Shown here: piece after piece, positions 29,016 to 36,030 of the stretch
Layout: every line of letters starts with the position of its first letter
Position numbering within the stretch: the first letter of the stretch is position 1
DNA from: Desulfobacula sp.
GTDB lineage: Bacteria > Desulfobacterota > Desulfobacteria > Desulfobacterales > Desulfobacteraceae
Reading direction: 5' to 3'
DNA: 64,000 nucleotides
NCBI RefSeq assembly: GCF_014237455.1
Contig: NZ_JABZFL010000068.1
Coordinates: 34,729-98,728, forward strand
The notes under the pieces: model-generated
Told to the model about the DNA's origin: nothing
Databases searched by the model: none
The model's input: the letters and a program-made list of their open reading frames with translations, nothing else
Position numbers and translations under genes: made by a program

Positions 29016-29044
29016 TTTACATTTGGCAAATGTAGTTATATAAG
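29016..29044 (+). promoter_or_regulatory. fic promoter with palindromic operator in the spacer
   Basis: TTTACA at 29016-29021 and TATAAG at 29039-29044 are separated by 17 bases. The perfect palindrome TACATTTGGCAAATGTA (29018-29034; eight-base arms around one G) overlaps the -35 and fills most of the spacer. A protein bound there would block RNA polymerase. The winged-helix domain at the end of Fic is the obvious candidate ligand, but that is inference. Confidence 0.6.
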
Positions 29045-29134
29045 ACAATGGACATTAATTAAGATATTTTGTTGGACTTATTTTATATTTTATATAAAAT
29101 CTAAATAGTTGCACATATTTTAAGGTGGACATTT

Positions 29135-30292
29135 ATGAAGACATTTGAAAAGACACACAATTGGATAAACTTCAGGCTTGACCTCCGAAAGGCTTCATAT
29201 AAATTATGGGTGCAGCTTGGCGAAGCGCAATCAAAGTGCCGGCATATTTCCGGAGTACCTCTAATGCCAAGTGTTGCCGGAGAACTATATAAAGTTTTTT
29301 TAGCCAAGGGCGCTTTGGCAACCACAGCAATTGAAGGAAATACGTTGACAGAGGAAGAGGTAAAAAAACATCTGGATGGAGAATTAAAACTTCCCCCCTC
29401 AAAAGAGTATTTGAAAAATGAGGTAAACAATATCATTGAGGCATGTAATACTATTGGTAAAACTATCATTAGCACCGGAAACACCAAGCTGACACTAGAT
29501 AAAATAAAACAATATAATGCCTGGGTATTAAACGATTTGCCACTGGATGAAGATGTTGAACCCGGAATAATAAGAAAACATAGTGTCGGGGTTGGAACAT
29601 ATATAGGAGCACCTGCAGAAGATTGCGAATATTTGCTTAAAAGATTGTGCGAATGGATAAACAAGGACTTCAATCCATCCGGGGACGAGGTAATTATATA
29701 TGGAATTTTGAAAGCTATCATCTGCCATATATATATTGCGTGGATACATCCATTTGGAGACGGAAATGGACGAACAGCAAGATTGCTTGAGTTTGAAATG
29801 CTGCTTTCTTCCGGTGTGCCGGCCCCTTCAGCCCAACTATTAAGCAACCATTACAACCAGACTAGAACGGAATATTATAGACAGCTGGATGCGACTCACA
29901 AATCCGGCGGTGATATTTTCAAGTTTATTATGTATGCCCTCCAGGGATTTATTGATGGTCTTTTTGAACAATTAGACCTCATACAGGAGCAGCAGCTCCA
30001 TGTTCATTGGCTGGATTATATCCATGATGTTTTCAGCGACAAAGACTCTGCTCCCGAAGTAAGGCGAAGAAGGTTTGCTGTGGATCTTTCAAATCTGGTT
30101 GACCCTGTGCCTGTAGCCAAAGCCAGACATATCTCACCTCGGATTGCTGAAGCATATGCCTCATTGACTGAAAAAACGGTAACAAGAGACATCAATGCAT
30201 TAATAAAACTTGGTGTTGTAATTAAGACACCCCAAGGTATCGTTGCCAACAAAGGATTAATGCATGCCTTCCTTCCCCCAAAGGTTTCATGA
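29135..30292 (+). CDS. Fic family protein with C-terminal winged helix
   Basis: Fic proteins usually transfer AMP from ATP to hydroxyl groups of target proteins. The 385-residue protein has the intact catalytic loop HPFGDGNGRTAR (His205 to Arg216). The N-terminal TTAIEGN at residues 63-69 fits the (S/T)xxxE(G/N) inhibitory helix of class II Fic enzymes, so the enzyme is expected to be autoinhibited. The C-terminal 80 or so residues (AEAYASLTEKTVTRDINALIKLGVV) look like a winged-helix DNA-binding domain. AAGGTGG lies six bases before the ATG. The upstream palindromic promoter suggests autoregulation. The target is unknown. It starts an accessory island. Confidence 0.9.
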   Translation: MKTFEKTHNWINFRLDLRKASYKLWVQLGEAQSKCRHISGVPLMPSVAGELYKVFLAKGALATTAIEGNTLTEEEVKKHLDGELKLPPSKEYLKNEVNNIIEACNTIGKTIISTGNTKLTLDKIKQYNAWVLNDLPLDEDVEPGIIRKHSVGVGTYIGAPAEDCEYLLKRLCEWINKDFNPSGDEVIIYGILKAIICHIYIAWIHPFGDGNGRTARLLEFEMLLSSGVPAPSAQLLSNHYNQTRTEYYRQLDATHKSGGDIFKFIMYALQGFIDGLFEQLDLIQEQQLHVHWLDYIHDVFSDKDSAPEVRRRRFAVDLSNLVDPVPVAKARHISPRIAEAYASLTEKTVTRDINALIKLGVVIKTPQGIVANKGLMHAFLPPKVS

Positions 30293-30327
30293 TTTTAAGT
30301 ATTTCGGCTACATGATTCGCAAACACT

Positions 30328-30660
30328 TTATCCCATGTAAGTGAGTCTTTTAAATAAAGTGTCTTCTATGTTACGTCTTGAATCAATAACTGATAATACA
30401 TAAACTTTCATATCTGTTATTTTAAACATAATTCTCCAAGGTGACACAATTAATTCTCGATACTGCATGATACCCTGGTCTCTGAGCTCTGGGACAATAC
30501 GGCATCTTTCAGGCATAGTGTAAAGACTTGATGCTTTTTTTTTAATCTTTTGGAAAACTTGCAACGCATTTGCAGGGCTATCAGTTGCGATATGGTCAAT
30601 TATATCCATTAAATCTTTTTCTGCAACACGAGCCCATACAATTTCATAAATTGGTGTCAT
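30328..30660 (-). CDS. RelE/ParE family toxin
   Basis: A 110-residue protein of the RelE/ParE fold. It opens with YEIVWARVAEKDLMDIIDHIA and continues with MPERCRIVPELRDQGIMQYRELIVSPWRIMF and a final VLSVIDSRRNIEDTLFKR. This matches ParE-type toxins (a P-RCR-VPEL region and a conserved YR...W.I). ParE toxins poison gyrase and RelE toxins cleave mRNA; which applies here cannot be decided, though the sequence looks more ParE-like. Its ATG follows the antitoxin stop directly (TAAATG), so the pair is coupled. It converges on fic. Confidence 0.9.
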   Translation of the reverse strand: MTPIYEIVWARVAEKDLMDIIDHIATDSPANALQVFQKIKKKASSLYTMPERCRIVPELRDQGIMQYRELIVSPWRIMFKITDMKVYVLSVIDSRRNIEDTLFKRLTYMG

Positions 30661-30942
30661 TTATTTAAGCTTATCTTTTAGCGAGTTTTCGATTGCAGTG
30701 AACATTTCCTCTTGAGATTTAATTTTTCCATTTTTAAGATCTGATTCCCCCTGAGAAAGAGCCTTTAATATTCCTATTGTGTTACGCATGTTCTCATAAC
30801 TTTCAGGATCTTGAAGAACAGCACGCGGTTTACCATTTTGGGTAATTATAACAGGGCGACGGGTATCATTTATTTGACTTAACAAATCTGCTGCTCTTGA
30901 TTTTAAATATGTAATTGGTTTTATATCACTTGTAATATTCAT
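30661..30942 (-). CDS. Phd/YefM family antitoxin
   Basis: A 93-residue antitoxin. The N-terminal half (DIKPITYLKSRAADLLSQINDTRRPVIITQNGKPRAVLQDPESYE) is the Phd/YefM DNA-binding fold. The polar C-terminal tail would wrap the toxin. GGAGG lies eight bases before the ATG. The promoter at 30964-30991 includes a short palindromic CCATATATAG stretch that may be the operator for autorepression by the complex. It precedes the toxin gene, the normal order for this class. Confidence 0.92.
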   Translation of the reverse strand: MNITSDIKPITYLKSRAADLLSQINDTRRPVIITQNGKPRAVLQDPESYENMRNTIGILKALSQGESDLKNGKIKSQEEMFTAIENSLKDKLK

Positions 30943-30963
30943 AACCTCACCTCCAGTCTGAAT

Positions 30964-30991
30964 ATAATACCATATATAGACCGAATGTCAA
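30964..30991 (-). promoter_or_regulatory. Promoter of the toxin-antitoxin pair
   Basis: On the minus strand, TTGACA (30991-30986) and TATTAT (30969-30964) are 16 bases apart, close to the sigma70 consensus. The spacer holds an alternating TATATA core suited to antitoxin binding. Confidence 0.55.
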
Positions 30992-31000
30992 AAATTATTT

Positions 31001-31030
31001 CATTTCAACCAGTTGCGAACGTTTGAAATG
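31001..31030 (-). terminator. Hairpin between the HNH-like operon and the toxin-antitoxin promoter
   Basis: CATTTCAA and TTGAAATG arms enclose about fourteen bases. Read on the minus strand, the hairpin is followed by AAATAATTTTT, so it could terminate transcription of the upstream small ORF and insulate the toxin-antitoxin promoter. Confidence 0.45.
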
Positions 31031-31046
31031 AATTATAAATGAGCTT

Positions 31047-31217
31047 TCAAAGTTTATATCTTATTGGGTTGTAAAAGGGGGTCATTTTTCGGTTGTAAAT
31101 TCTAATTGTTAACCGGTTATAGGCCTCAACTAATTTATTAACGGAGTCTGATGAAATTTCCCAAAAACCTTGAAGCTCATAAAGGGTCTCGTCGCCGTAA
31201 TTATCCGTAACTTCCAT
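31047..31217 (-). CDS. 56-residue ORF coupled behind the HNH-like gene
   Basis: The frame runs from ATG 31217 to TGA 31047 and starts MEVTDNYGDETLYELQGFW, ending in a basic, aromatic tail (RIYNRKMTPFYNPIRYKL). The start lies five bases after the stop of the preceding 395-residue gene, a spacing typical of translational coupling, so no strong ribosome-binding site of its own is needed. The acidic N-terminal and basic C-terminal halves could suit a small partner protein. I recognise no family. A hairpin follows it. Confidence 0.5.
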   Translation of the reverse strand: MEVTDNYGDETLYELQGFWEISSDSVNKLVEAYNRLTIRIYNRKMTPFYNPIRYKL

Positions 31218-31222
31218 TGACT

Positions 31223-32410
31223 TTAATTTTCTTTCATCGAATTTGATATTAGTCTAATATTTTCCCAGCTTGTGTTTTCATCTATCACCAATTCGATTCC
31301 ATATTCAGCTCTAACTGCGCCTAGTATTTGTCTAATCCAATCTATATAGGTCCATTCACATGGCTTTGGAGAATAAAGTGATTTCGTTTCTTCATTCCAA
31401 TGGACCTCTGCAGCTGATCTATAGATATGATTGAATTCCATTTCTTCCGGATGAAGATGCAACCTTCCTTCATCATCAATTCGAATAATTTTAATTCTTT
31501 CTATTTTTCTTTCTTCTTTTTTCTTTTCATCAGTCCATGAGTCCACATATGTTGGAGACATTACAAAATTTTCACAATTGTTTAGTATGAACCGTGATAG
31601 TTCATAACGTTGATGAAACCCGTTTGAGGTAAGAACTCTATCCAAAGCTGCCCGTGCATGGAGAGAGTCAACATCCCTGTAAGAGATAACAACAAATGTT
31701 TGGGTCTGGGATATTGGCAATATATTTAAAGCAATCCTTAGTGCATCATCGTTCGCAACATGATTGTCGACAGAAAATAACGCACAAACTGCAATGGTTG
31801 GGTTCTCCAATTCAAAAACAAATGTGTTGTGGCAAATTTTGTCAAAATCTTTCTTTATATATGCCATGTCAAAGTCAGTTTTATATCTATAGGTTTCCCA
31901 CGAAATCATCATTTTTTGAACAGCGATCATGCCTGCTTCACTTGGCACATCTTTTGGATCTAAACCAAGCTCTGTCTTTTTAATGTATGACGATTGAATT
32001 TTAACAGCTGCATCCATTGTTGCGTGCAATTCACGATGAACTGCTCTGTAGGCTAGGAGAAAAAGGTGTTGTTTATTTTTTAAATCAATAGCTTCGTCGT
32101 CTATTGGCTTGAAAATAGTGTTGTCATGGTCACTGCAAAGACCAGAAAATGTAGTGGCATTGTTCCTCCCTACGAGAGCATAGTCAACCTGAGCCCCTTT
32201 TTCTTTGTCAATTCGCAGATTGAACATTGTTACATGGCCATCTACAACTAGATTATCTAGAATTCTGGAGTTTTGGATTGAGTGTGCACGAATAGTTTTG
32301 TTTTCACAGGTCATCGAGAATTCAAGGCACCGATTGAACTCACTCTTGGCCGTTTTAAAAAATGAGGCCAACATTTCCTTTCTTTTCTCATCAGTCCATT
32401 CTGCTGACAT
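31223..32410 (-). CDS. Predicted HNH-like zinc protein of unknown function
   Basis: A 395-residue soluble protein. Residues 27-99 carry Cys27, Cys34, then RAHSIQNS with His42, GHVTMF with His58, and an ATTFSGLCSDHDNTIF block with Cys91 and His94. Paired Cys, an AHSIQ helix start and a C-x2-HD block suggest a zinc-held treble-clef nuclease fold of the HNH type. This is inference from motif layout. The remaining 300 residues are mixed helix and strand and match nothing I recognise. The start at 32410 (MSAEWTDEKRKEML) is plausible, and SWTDEKKKEERK later repeats that phrase. It sits next to toxin-antitoxin and Fic genes. Confidence 0.55.
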   Translation of the reverse strand: MSAEWTDEKRKEMLASFFKTAKSEFNRCLEFSMTCENKTIRAHSIQNSRILDNLVVDGHVTMFNLRIDKEKGAQVDYALVGRNNATTFSGLCSDHDNTIFKPIDDEAIDLKNKQHLFLLAYRAVHRELHATMDAAVKIQSSYIKKTELGLDPKDVPSEAGMIAVQKMMISWETYRYKTDFDMAYIKKDFDKICHNTFVFELENPTIAVCALFSVDNHVANDDALRIALNILPISQTQTFVVISYRDVDSLHARAALDRVLTSNGFHQRYELSRFILNNCENFVMSPTYVDSWTDEKKKEERKIERIKIIRIDDEGRLHLHPEEMEFNHIYRSAAEVHWNEETKSLYSPKPCEWTYIDWIRQILGAVRAEYGIELVIDENTSWENIRLISNSMKEN

Positions 32411-32437
32411 AATATTTTCTTTGGTTGCCTAACTATT

Positions 32438-32467
32438 GTATTAAGCAGAAAAAAATCTGCGTATTAA
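32438..32467. repeat. Hairpin flanked by GTATTAA direct repeats
   Basis: GTATTAA occurs on both sides of a GCAGA-A-run-TCTGC hairpin, about 28 bases upstream of the HNH-like gene start. It lies where that gene's promoter or operator should be, but no role is shown. Confidence 0.35.
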
Positions 32468-32563
32468 CCTTATATATTTTCTTTATATTATGATATTAAA
32501 GCATTTAATACAGTTTTTGGGCCAACTTTTAAAAATGAATATATTCCGACATATATATGTAAA

Positions 32564-32989
32564 GCTATAGTTAGCTATAGTGACCCCCGATGTCAAGACA
32601 AATCCTGTCCGGTCTTAATCGTCGGTTTCGGATGAGTTCTCCTATTACATTTTCCTTTAGCTGCTTTCACAATTTTCCTGAGAATTCATCTGAAAAACCT
32701 TATGTTTCCAGTGGAGGCCTGCTCAGCTTGCAACGAGCGGATTGTCTGCGATTTTTGCTCATGACCTGCAGGTTATAAAAGCTCAAAAGGCCTGGAATGT
32801 TGAAACGGCGGATTGTTTGAGGACATACCTGCCCGCAGTTTCCGCCGTTAAATGGAAGGCCTTTTACGTGTGACCTTCAGGTTAGAACTTTAAAAAATCG
32901 TTCAGGCACTAGCGAGTGTAAGGTGAACAGGCCGGAACGGGTATGGATGAAGTGCTTTTTTAAACTTTCAAATATCTTTGGCTATAGTT
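32564..32989. repeat. Structured noncoding block, possible non-autonomous element
   Basis: About 425 bases with no credible gene. The 9-mer GCTATAGTT occurs exactly at 32564-32572 and 32981-32989, like a target duplication. Inside are two versions of CGGATTGTYTG. One lies in a long hairpin whose outer arms are AAAAGGCC (32785-32792) and GGCCTTTT (32858-32865) and whose inner arms are AACGGCGGA-like. Near-identical 14-mers, TGACCTGCAGGTTA (32762-32775) and TGACCTTCAGGTTA (32871-32884), bracket that hairpin. A further CACT-AGCG-AGTG hairpin follows at about 32907. An insertion-element remnant or a structured RNA are both possible. Confidence 0.5.
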
Positions 32990-32996
32990 TATAATT

Positions 32997-33902
32997 TCAG
33001 GAATATTTTTTAATAAAATTACCAATCTGTTCAATAGCCTGTCTTCCCTCTGAAAGATATCTGGCAAAATAATGCCATACATGAAACATTCCTTTCCAGA
33101 TTTCCAGTTGGACTGTTGCGCCCGCATCTATCAGCTTTTTTGACAGGATTTTTGAATCGTCAACCAGGACTTCATTTTCACCCGCTTGGATCAGGACGGG
33201 AGAGATCCCTGTAAAATTATTGTTGACCGGGGATATCAGGGGATCAGACAAGTCTTTATCCGTATAAAGACGGGCGGTTTTTTTTAAGATGTGTTGACTG
33301 AGCATGGGGTCTTTTTCCCGGTTTTCAACATGGGAGTTGTTTTTGCATTCAAGGTCAATCCAGGGTGAGATCAATACAGAGCATACCGGCAAAGGGCCTC
33401 CGTCCGTCAGGAGCCCGGATAAAAGGGCAAGGGCAAGGCCGGCTCCTGCGGAATCTGCGACAAGGTTTATTTTGTGCGAATCCTGAAAATTATCCGTCAC
33501 CCATTGATATACCTCCCTTACATCCGTCAACCCATCTGGAAAAGGATGTTCAGGGGCCAGCCTGTAGTTGAAAATCAAAACTTTTGCATCAGAAGCAATC
33601 GCTATTCGTGATGCAAGATCCCTGTGGGAATTTATTGAGCCGGCAATATATCCTCCCCCATGGATATATATGATGATTCGTTTTTTATTATGATGTAAAG
33701 GCAACAGCCATTGAGCTTCAATGGCTTTGATTCGAAACGGCTCAGCTTTGATGGATTTATTCGGTTTAAAGGCAATAGCGCTTTTTTCAAGAAGTTTTCT
33801 GTAGGACTCAATACCGACTGATTCAAAGGTAGGCCGTGATTTTAGATGTCTGAAAATAGCTGATAATATATGCGATGTCATTTTACTCATAAAAAAAACC
33901 AT
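32997..33902 (-). CDS. Alpha/beta hydrolase of the hormone-sensitive-lipase family
   Basis: A 301-residue esterase/lipase of the HSL (family IV) type. The oxyanion-hole motif YIHGGGYIAGS lies near residue 78 and the nucleophile elbow is VADSAGAGLAL (Ser in the D-S-A-G context). The acid is expected in the later ENEVLVDDS stretch, and the catalytic His in GMFHVWHYF. The substrate is probably a short-chain ester. Start codons at 33902, 33890 and 33881 are all possible; none has a clear ribosome-binding site. It is divergent from the HAD phosphatase gene. Confidence 0.92.
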   Translation of the reverse strand: MVFFMSKMTSHILSAIFRHLKSRPTFESVGIESYRKLLEKSAIAFKPNKSIKAEPFRIKAIEAQWLLPLHHNKKRIIIYIHGGGYIAGSINSHRDLASRIAIASDAKVLIFNYRLAPEHPFPDGLTDVREVYQWVTDNFQDSHKINLVADSAGAGLALALLSGLLTDGGPLPVCSVLISPWIDLECKNNSHVENREKDPMLSQHILKKTARLYTDKDLSDPLISPVNNNFTGISPVLIQAGENEVLVDDSKILSKKLIDAGATVQLEIWKGMFHVWHYFARYLSEGRQAIEQIGNFIKKYS

Positions 33903-33976
33903 ATTGTTTATTCATTTAAAAAAAGGTATCACAGTTTGGCGCGAAACCAAATATTTTTTATGGGGAATACAGGGGA

Positions 33977-34837
33977 ATGGAAAAAAAACTTTTTATCACT
34001 GATTTTGACAGAACATTATTAACAGATGACAAAACCATCTCCCATGAAGACATCAAAACCCTTGAGATGTTAAGACTAAGAAAAATAGTGACGGCTATTG
34101 CAACCGGACGGTCCGCATATTCATTTGAGAAAGCGTTGAAGGATATTGGCATGGCTGACGGGGATAATTTTTTACCGGTAGATTATGTCATATTCTCGAC
34201 TGGTGCCGGTATCATGGAATTCCCAGGCGGCAGGGTGATATTTCAAAAAGCCGTGCCGTCCTCGGATATTGGAAAGATAACAAACTATCTGGACCTTCGA
34301 AAGGTTGACTATATGGTGCATAAGTCCATACCTGATACAAGACATTTTTTATATAAATCCCATGGAAATCATAATCCTGATTTCCAGGCCCGGCTGGCGC
34401 TCTACAAAGAGTATGCAGTGCCCCTGAAGGACGGGCATCCCCATTACGACTCAGCCACTGAAGTATTGGCCATTATACCGGGTGGGGCGGATATGGATGC
34501 CATAGAAACAATAAAAAAGGATTTATCCGGTTTCAGTGTGATCCATGCGACCTCCCCGCTTGATCATCTATCATCATGGATAGAGGTCTTTGATAAAGAT
34601 GTATCTAAAGCCAGGGCAGCCTCCTGGCTTGTTAAAAGGCTTGGTGTAAACCGGAAAAATGTTATTTCAGTGGGAAATGATTATAATGACCAGGACCTTT
34701 TATCCTGGTCAGGAAAAGGATTTGTCGTGGGAAATGCGCCGGCGTTATTAAGGCAAGTCTTTAAGACTGTGTCTTCCAACAATCGGTGCGGTGTGTCAGG
34801 CGCTGCAAAAGAATCAGGATGGATATCAAAGTCCTGA
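33977..34837 (+). CDS. HAD-IIB family phosphatase
   Basis: A 286-residue haloacid-dehalogenase phosphatase. Motif I is ITDFDRTLLTDD (nucleophile Asp), motif II appears as IATGRSAYS, and motif III/IV as SVGNDYNDQDLLSWSGKGFVVGNAP. The C2-type cap lies between. This subgroup includes Cof-type sugar phosphatases and mannosyl- or sucrose-phosphate phosphatases, and the substrate is unknown. The last 12 bases overlap the 3' end of convergent pdxJ. Confidence 0.88.
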   Translation: MEKKLFITDFDRTLLTDDKTISHEDIKTLEMLRLRKIVTAIATGRSAYSFEKALKDIGMADGDNFLPVDYVIFSTGAGIMEFPGGRVIFQKAVPSSDIGKITNYLDLRKVDYMVHKSIPDTRHFLYKSHGNHNPDFQARLALYKEYAVPLKDGHPHYDSATEVLAIIPGGADMDAIETIKKDLSGFSVIHATSPLDHLSSWIEVFDKDVSKARAASWLVKRLGVNRKNVISVGNDYNDQDLLSWSGKGFVVGNAPALLRQVFKTVSSNNRCGVSGAAKESGWISKS

Positions 34838-35545
34838 AATTAGTTGTTTCATATCTCTGACAGCCTGTTCCATGCCCGTTAATATGGCTCTTGCAACAAT
34901 ACTGTGTCCGATGCTGAATTCGCTGATTTCGGCAAGCCCCTTAAAGGCTTTAATCGTATTATAACAGATACCGTGGCCGGCGTTTACCTCAAGTTTCAGC
35001 TTGGTTCCGATTTTTGCTGCGTCAACGATTCTAAAAAATTCTCTCTGTTTCTGGGCGGCTGTGGGTGCATCGCAAAAAGCACCCGTATGAATTTCGATCA
35101 TGTCGGCATCAATTTTATGGGCAACTTTAATCTGATCAAGATCCGGATCAATAAAAATGCAGACAGCAATTCCGCCATTTTTTAAAGTTGTGACGGCTTC
35201 CCTGATATGGTTTTCATGGGTGATCAGATCCAGTCCTCCCTCTGTGGTCAATTCTTTTTTTGTCTCGGGAACAAGGGTGACGCACTCCGGTTTGATATCC
35301 AGTGCAATCCCTAACATTTCACTGGTAGCGGCCATTTCCAGTATGAGTTTTGATTGTACGATTTTTTTTAACAGCCTGACATCCCTCTCATTTATATGGC
35401 GGCGGTCTTCTCTTAAATGAACAACAATTCCGTCAGCCCCTGCTGTCTCGGCAGCAACAGCCGCCGCAACCGGTTCCGGATAGTTGATTCCCCGGGCTTC
35501 CCTTAACGTCGCCACATGATCTACATTTACAGCAAGTTTGGCCAT
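34826..35545 (-). CDS. pdxJ: Pyridoxine 5'-phosphate synthase
   Basis: Condenses 1-deoxyxylulose 5-phosphate with 3-amino-2-oxopropyl phosphate in the DXP-dependent route to vitamin B6. The 239-residue TIM barrel starts KLAVNVDHVATLREARG and shows GIVVHLREDRRHI, CVFIDPD, EIHTGAFCDA, LEVNAGHGICYNTI and EFSIGHSIVARAI, all PdxJ motifs. AAGGAG lies eight bases before the ATG. It follows ybeY by 20 bases in the same minus-strand run. Confidence 0.97.
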   Translation of the reverse strand: MAKLAVNVDHVATLREARGINYPEPVAAAVAAETAGADGIVVHLREDRRHINERDVRLLKKIVQSKLILEMAATSEMLGIALDIKPECVTLVPETKKELTTEGGLDLITHENHIREAVTTLKNGGIAVCIFIDPDLDQIKVAHKIDADMIEIHTGAFCDAPTAAQKQREFFRIVDAAKIGTKLKLEVNAGHGICYNTIKAFKGLAEISEFSIGHSIVARAILTGMEQAVRDMKQLISGL

Positions 35546-35565
35546 TTGTTTTACTCCTTCGTTAT

Positions 35566-36030
35566 TTAAAATATATTCAACTCTTTATTGGTTTCAATTT
35601 TTCTTAACAGCTCAAGGCTTTTGTCTTCCATCTTCCGCGCATCTGACGGACTTGCTTCATGATCAAATCCCATTAAATGCAGAATGCCGTGGATCAGAAG
35701 CTGGGACATCCTTTCATCCAGGCTGATGTTTGCCTTATCCGCCTCTTGTTGAGCGGTTTCACAGGAGATGACAACATCCCCTAAAAGGCCTGGTGTTATA
35801 TCCGCAAATTGGCCTTCCTGCATGGGAAATGCCAGAACATTTGTCGGTTTGTCTATCCCTCGGTATGTCTTGTTGAGCTGTTGAACCTGATCATTATTCG
35901 TCATCACAATGGATATTTCATGGGCATCACAACCCAAGGCGTTTAAGATCTGTTTTGTCTTTTGACGGATGGTTTCCGTTGGCATTTTCTTTTTTTGCTG
36001 ATTGTCGATCAGTATTTTTAGATATTCCAT
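35566..36030 (-). CDS. ybeY: Endoribonuclease YbeY (rRNA maturation and quality control)
   Basis: A metal-dependent RNase that acts in 16S rRNA maturation. The 154-residue protein carries the HGILHLMGFDHE zinc motif with three His, plus TNVLAFPM and DVVISCETA. The start at 36030 (MEYLKILIDNQQ) matches the family N-terminus, but it lies 104 bases inside the 3' end of the upstream HD-domain gene, in another frame. A later ATG at 35985 would remove most of the overlap but also the conserved ILIDNQQ strand. Confidence 0.94.
   Translation of the reverse strand: MEYLKILIDNQQKKKMPTETIRQKTKQILNALGCDAHEISIVMTNNDQVQQLNKTYRGIDKPTNVLAFPMQEGQFADITPGLLGDVVISCETAQQEADKANISLDERMSQLLIHGILHLMGFDHEASPSDARKMEDKSLELLRKIETNKELNIF

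Noticed and set aside
32590..32778. 62-codon plus-strand frame in the noncoding block
   Set aside because: The translation is low quality, no ribosome-binding site is present, and the region is dominated by hairpins and repeats.
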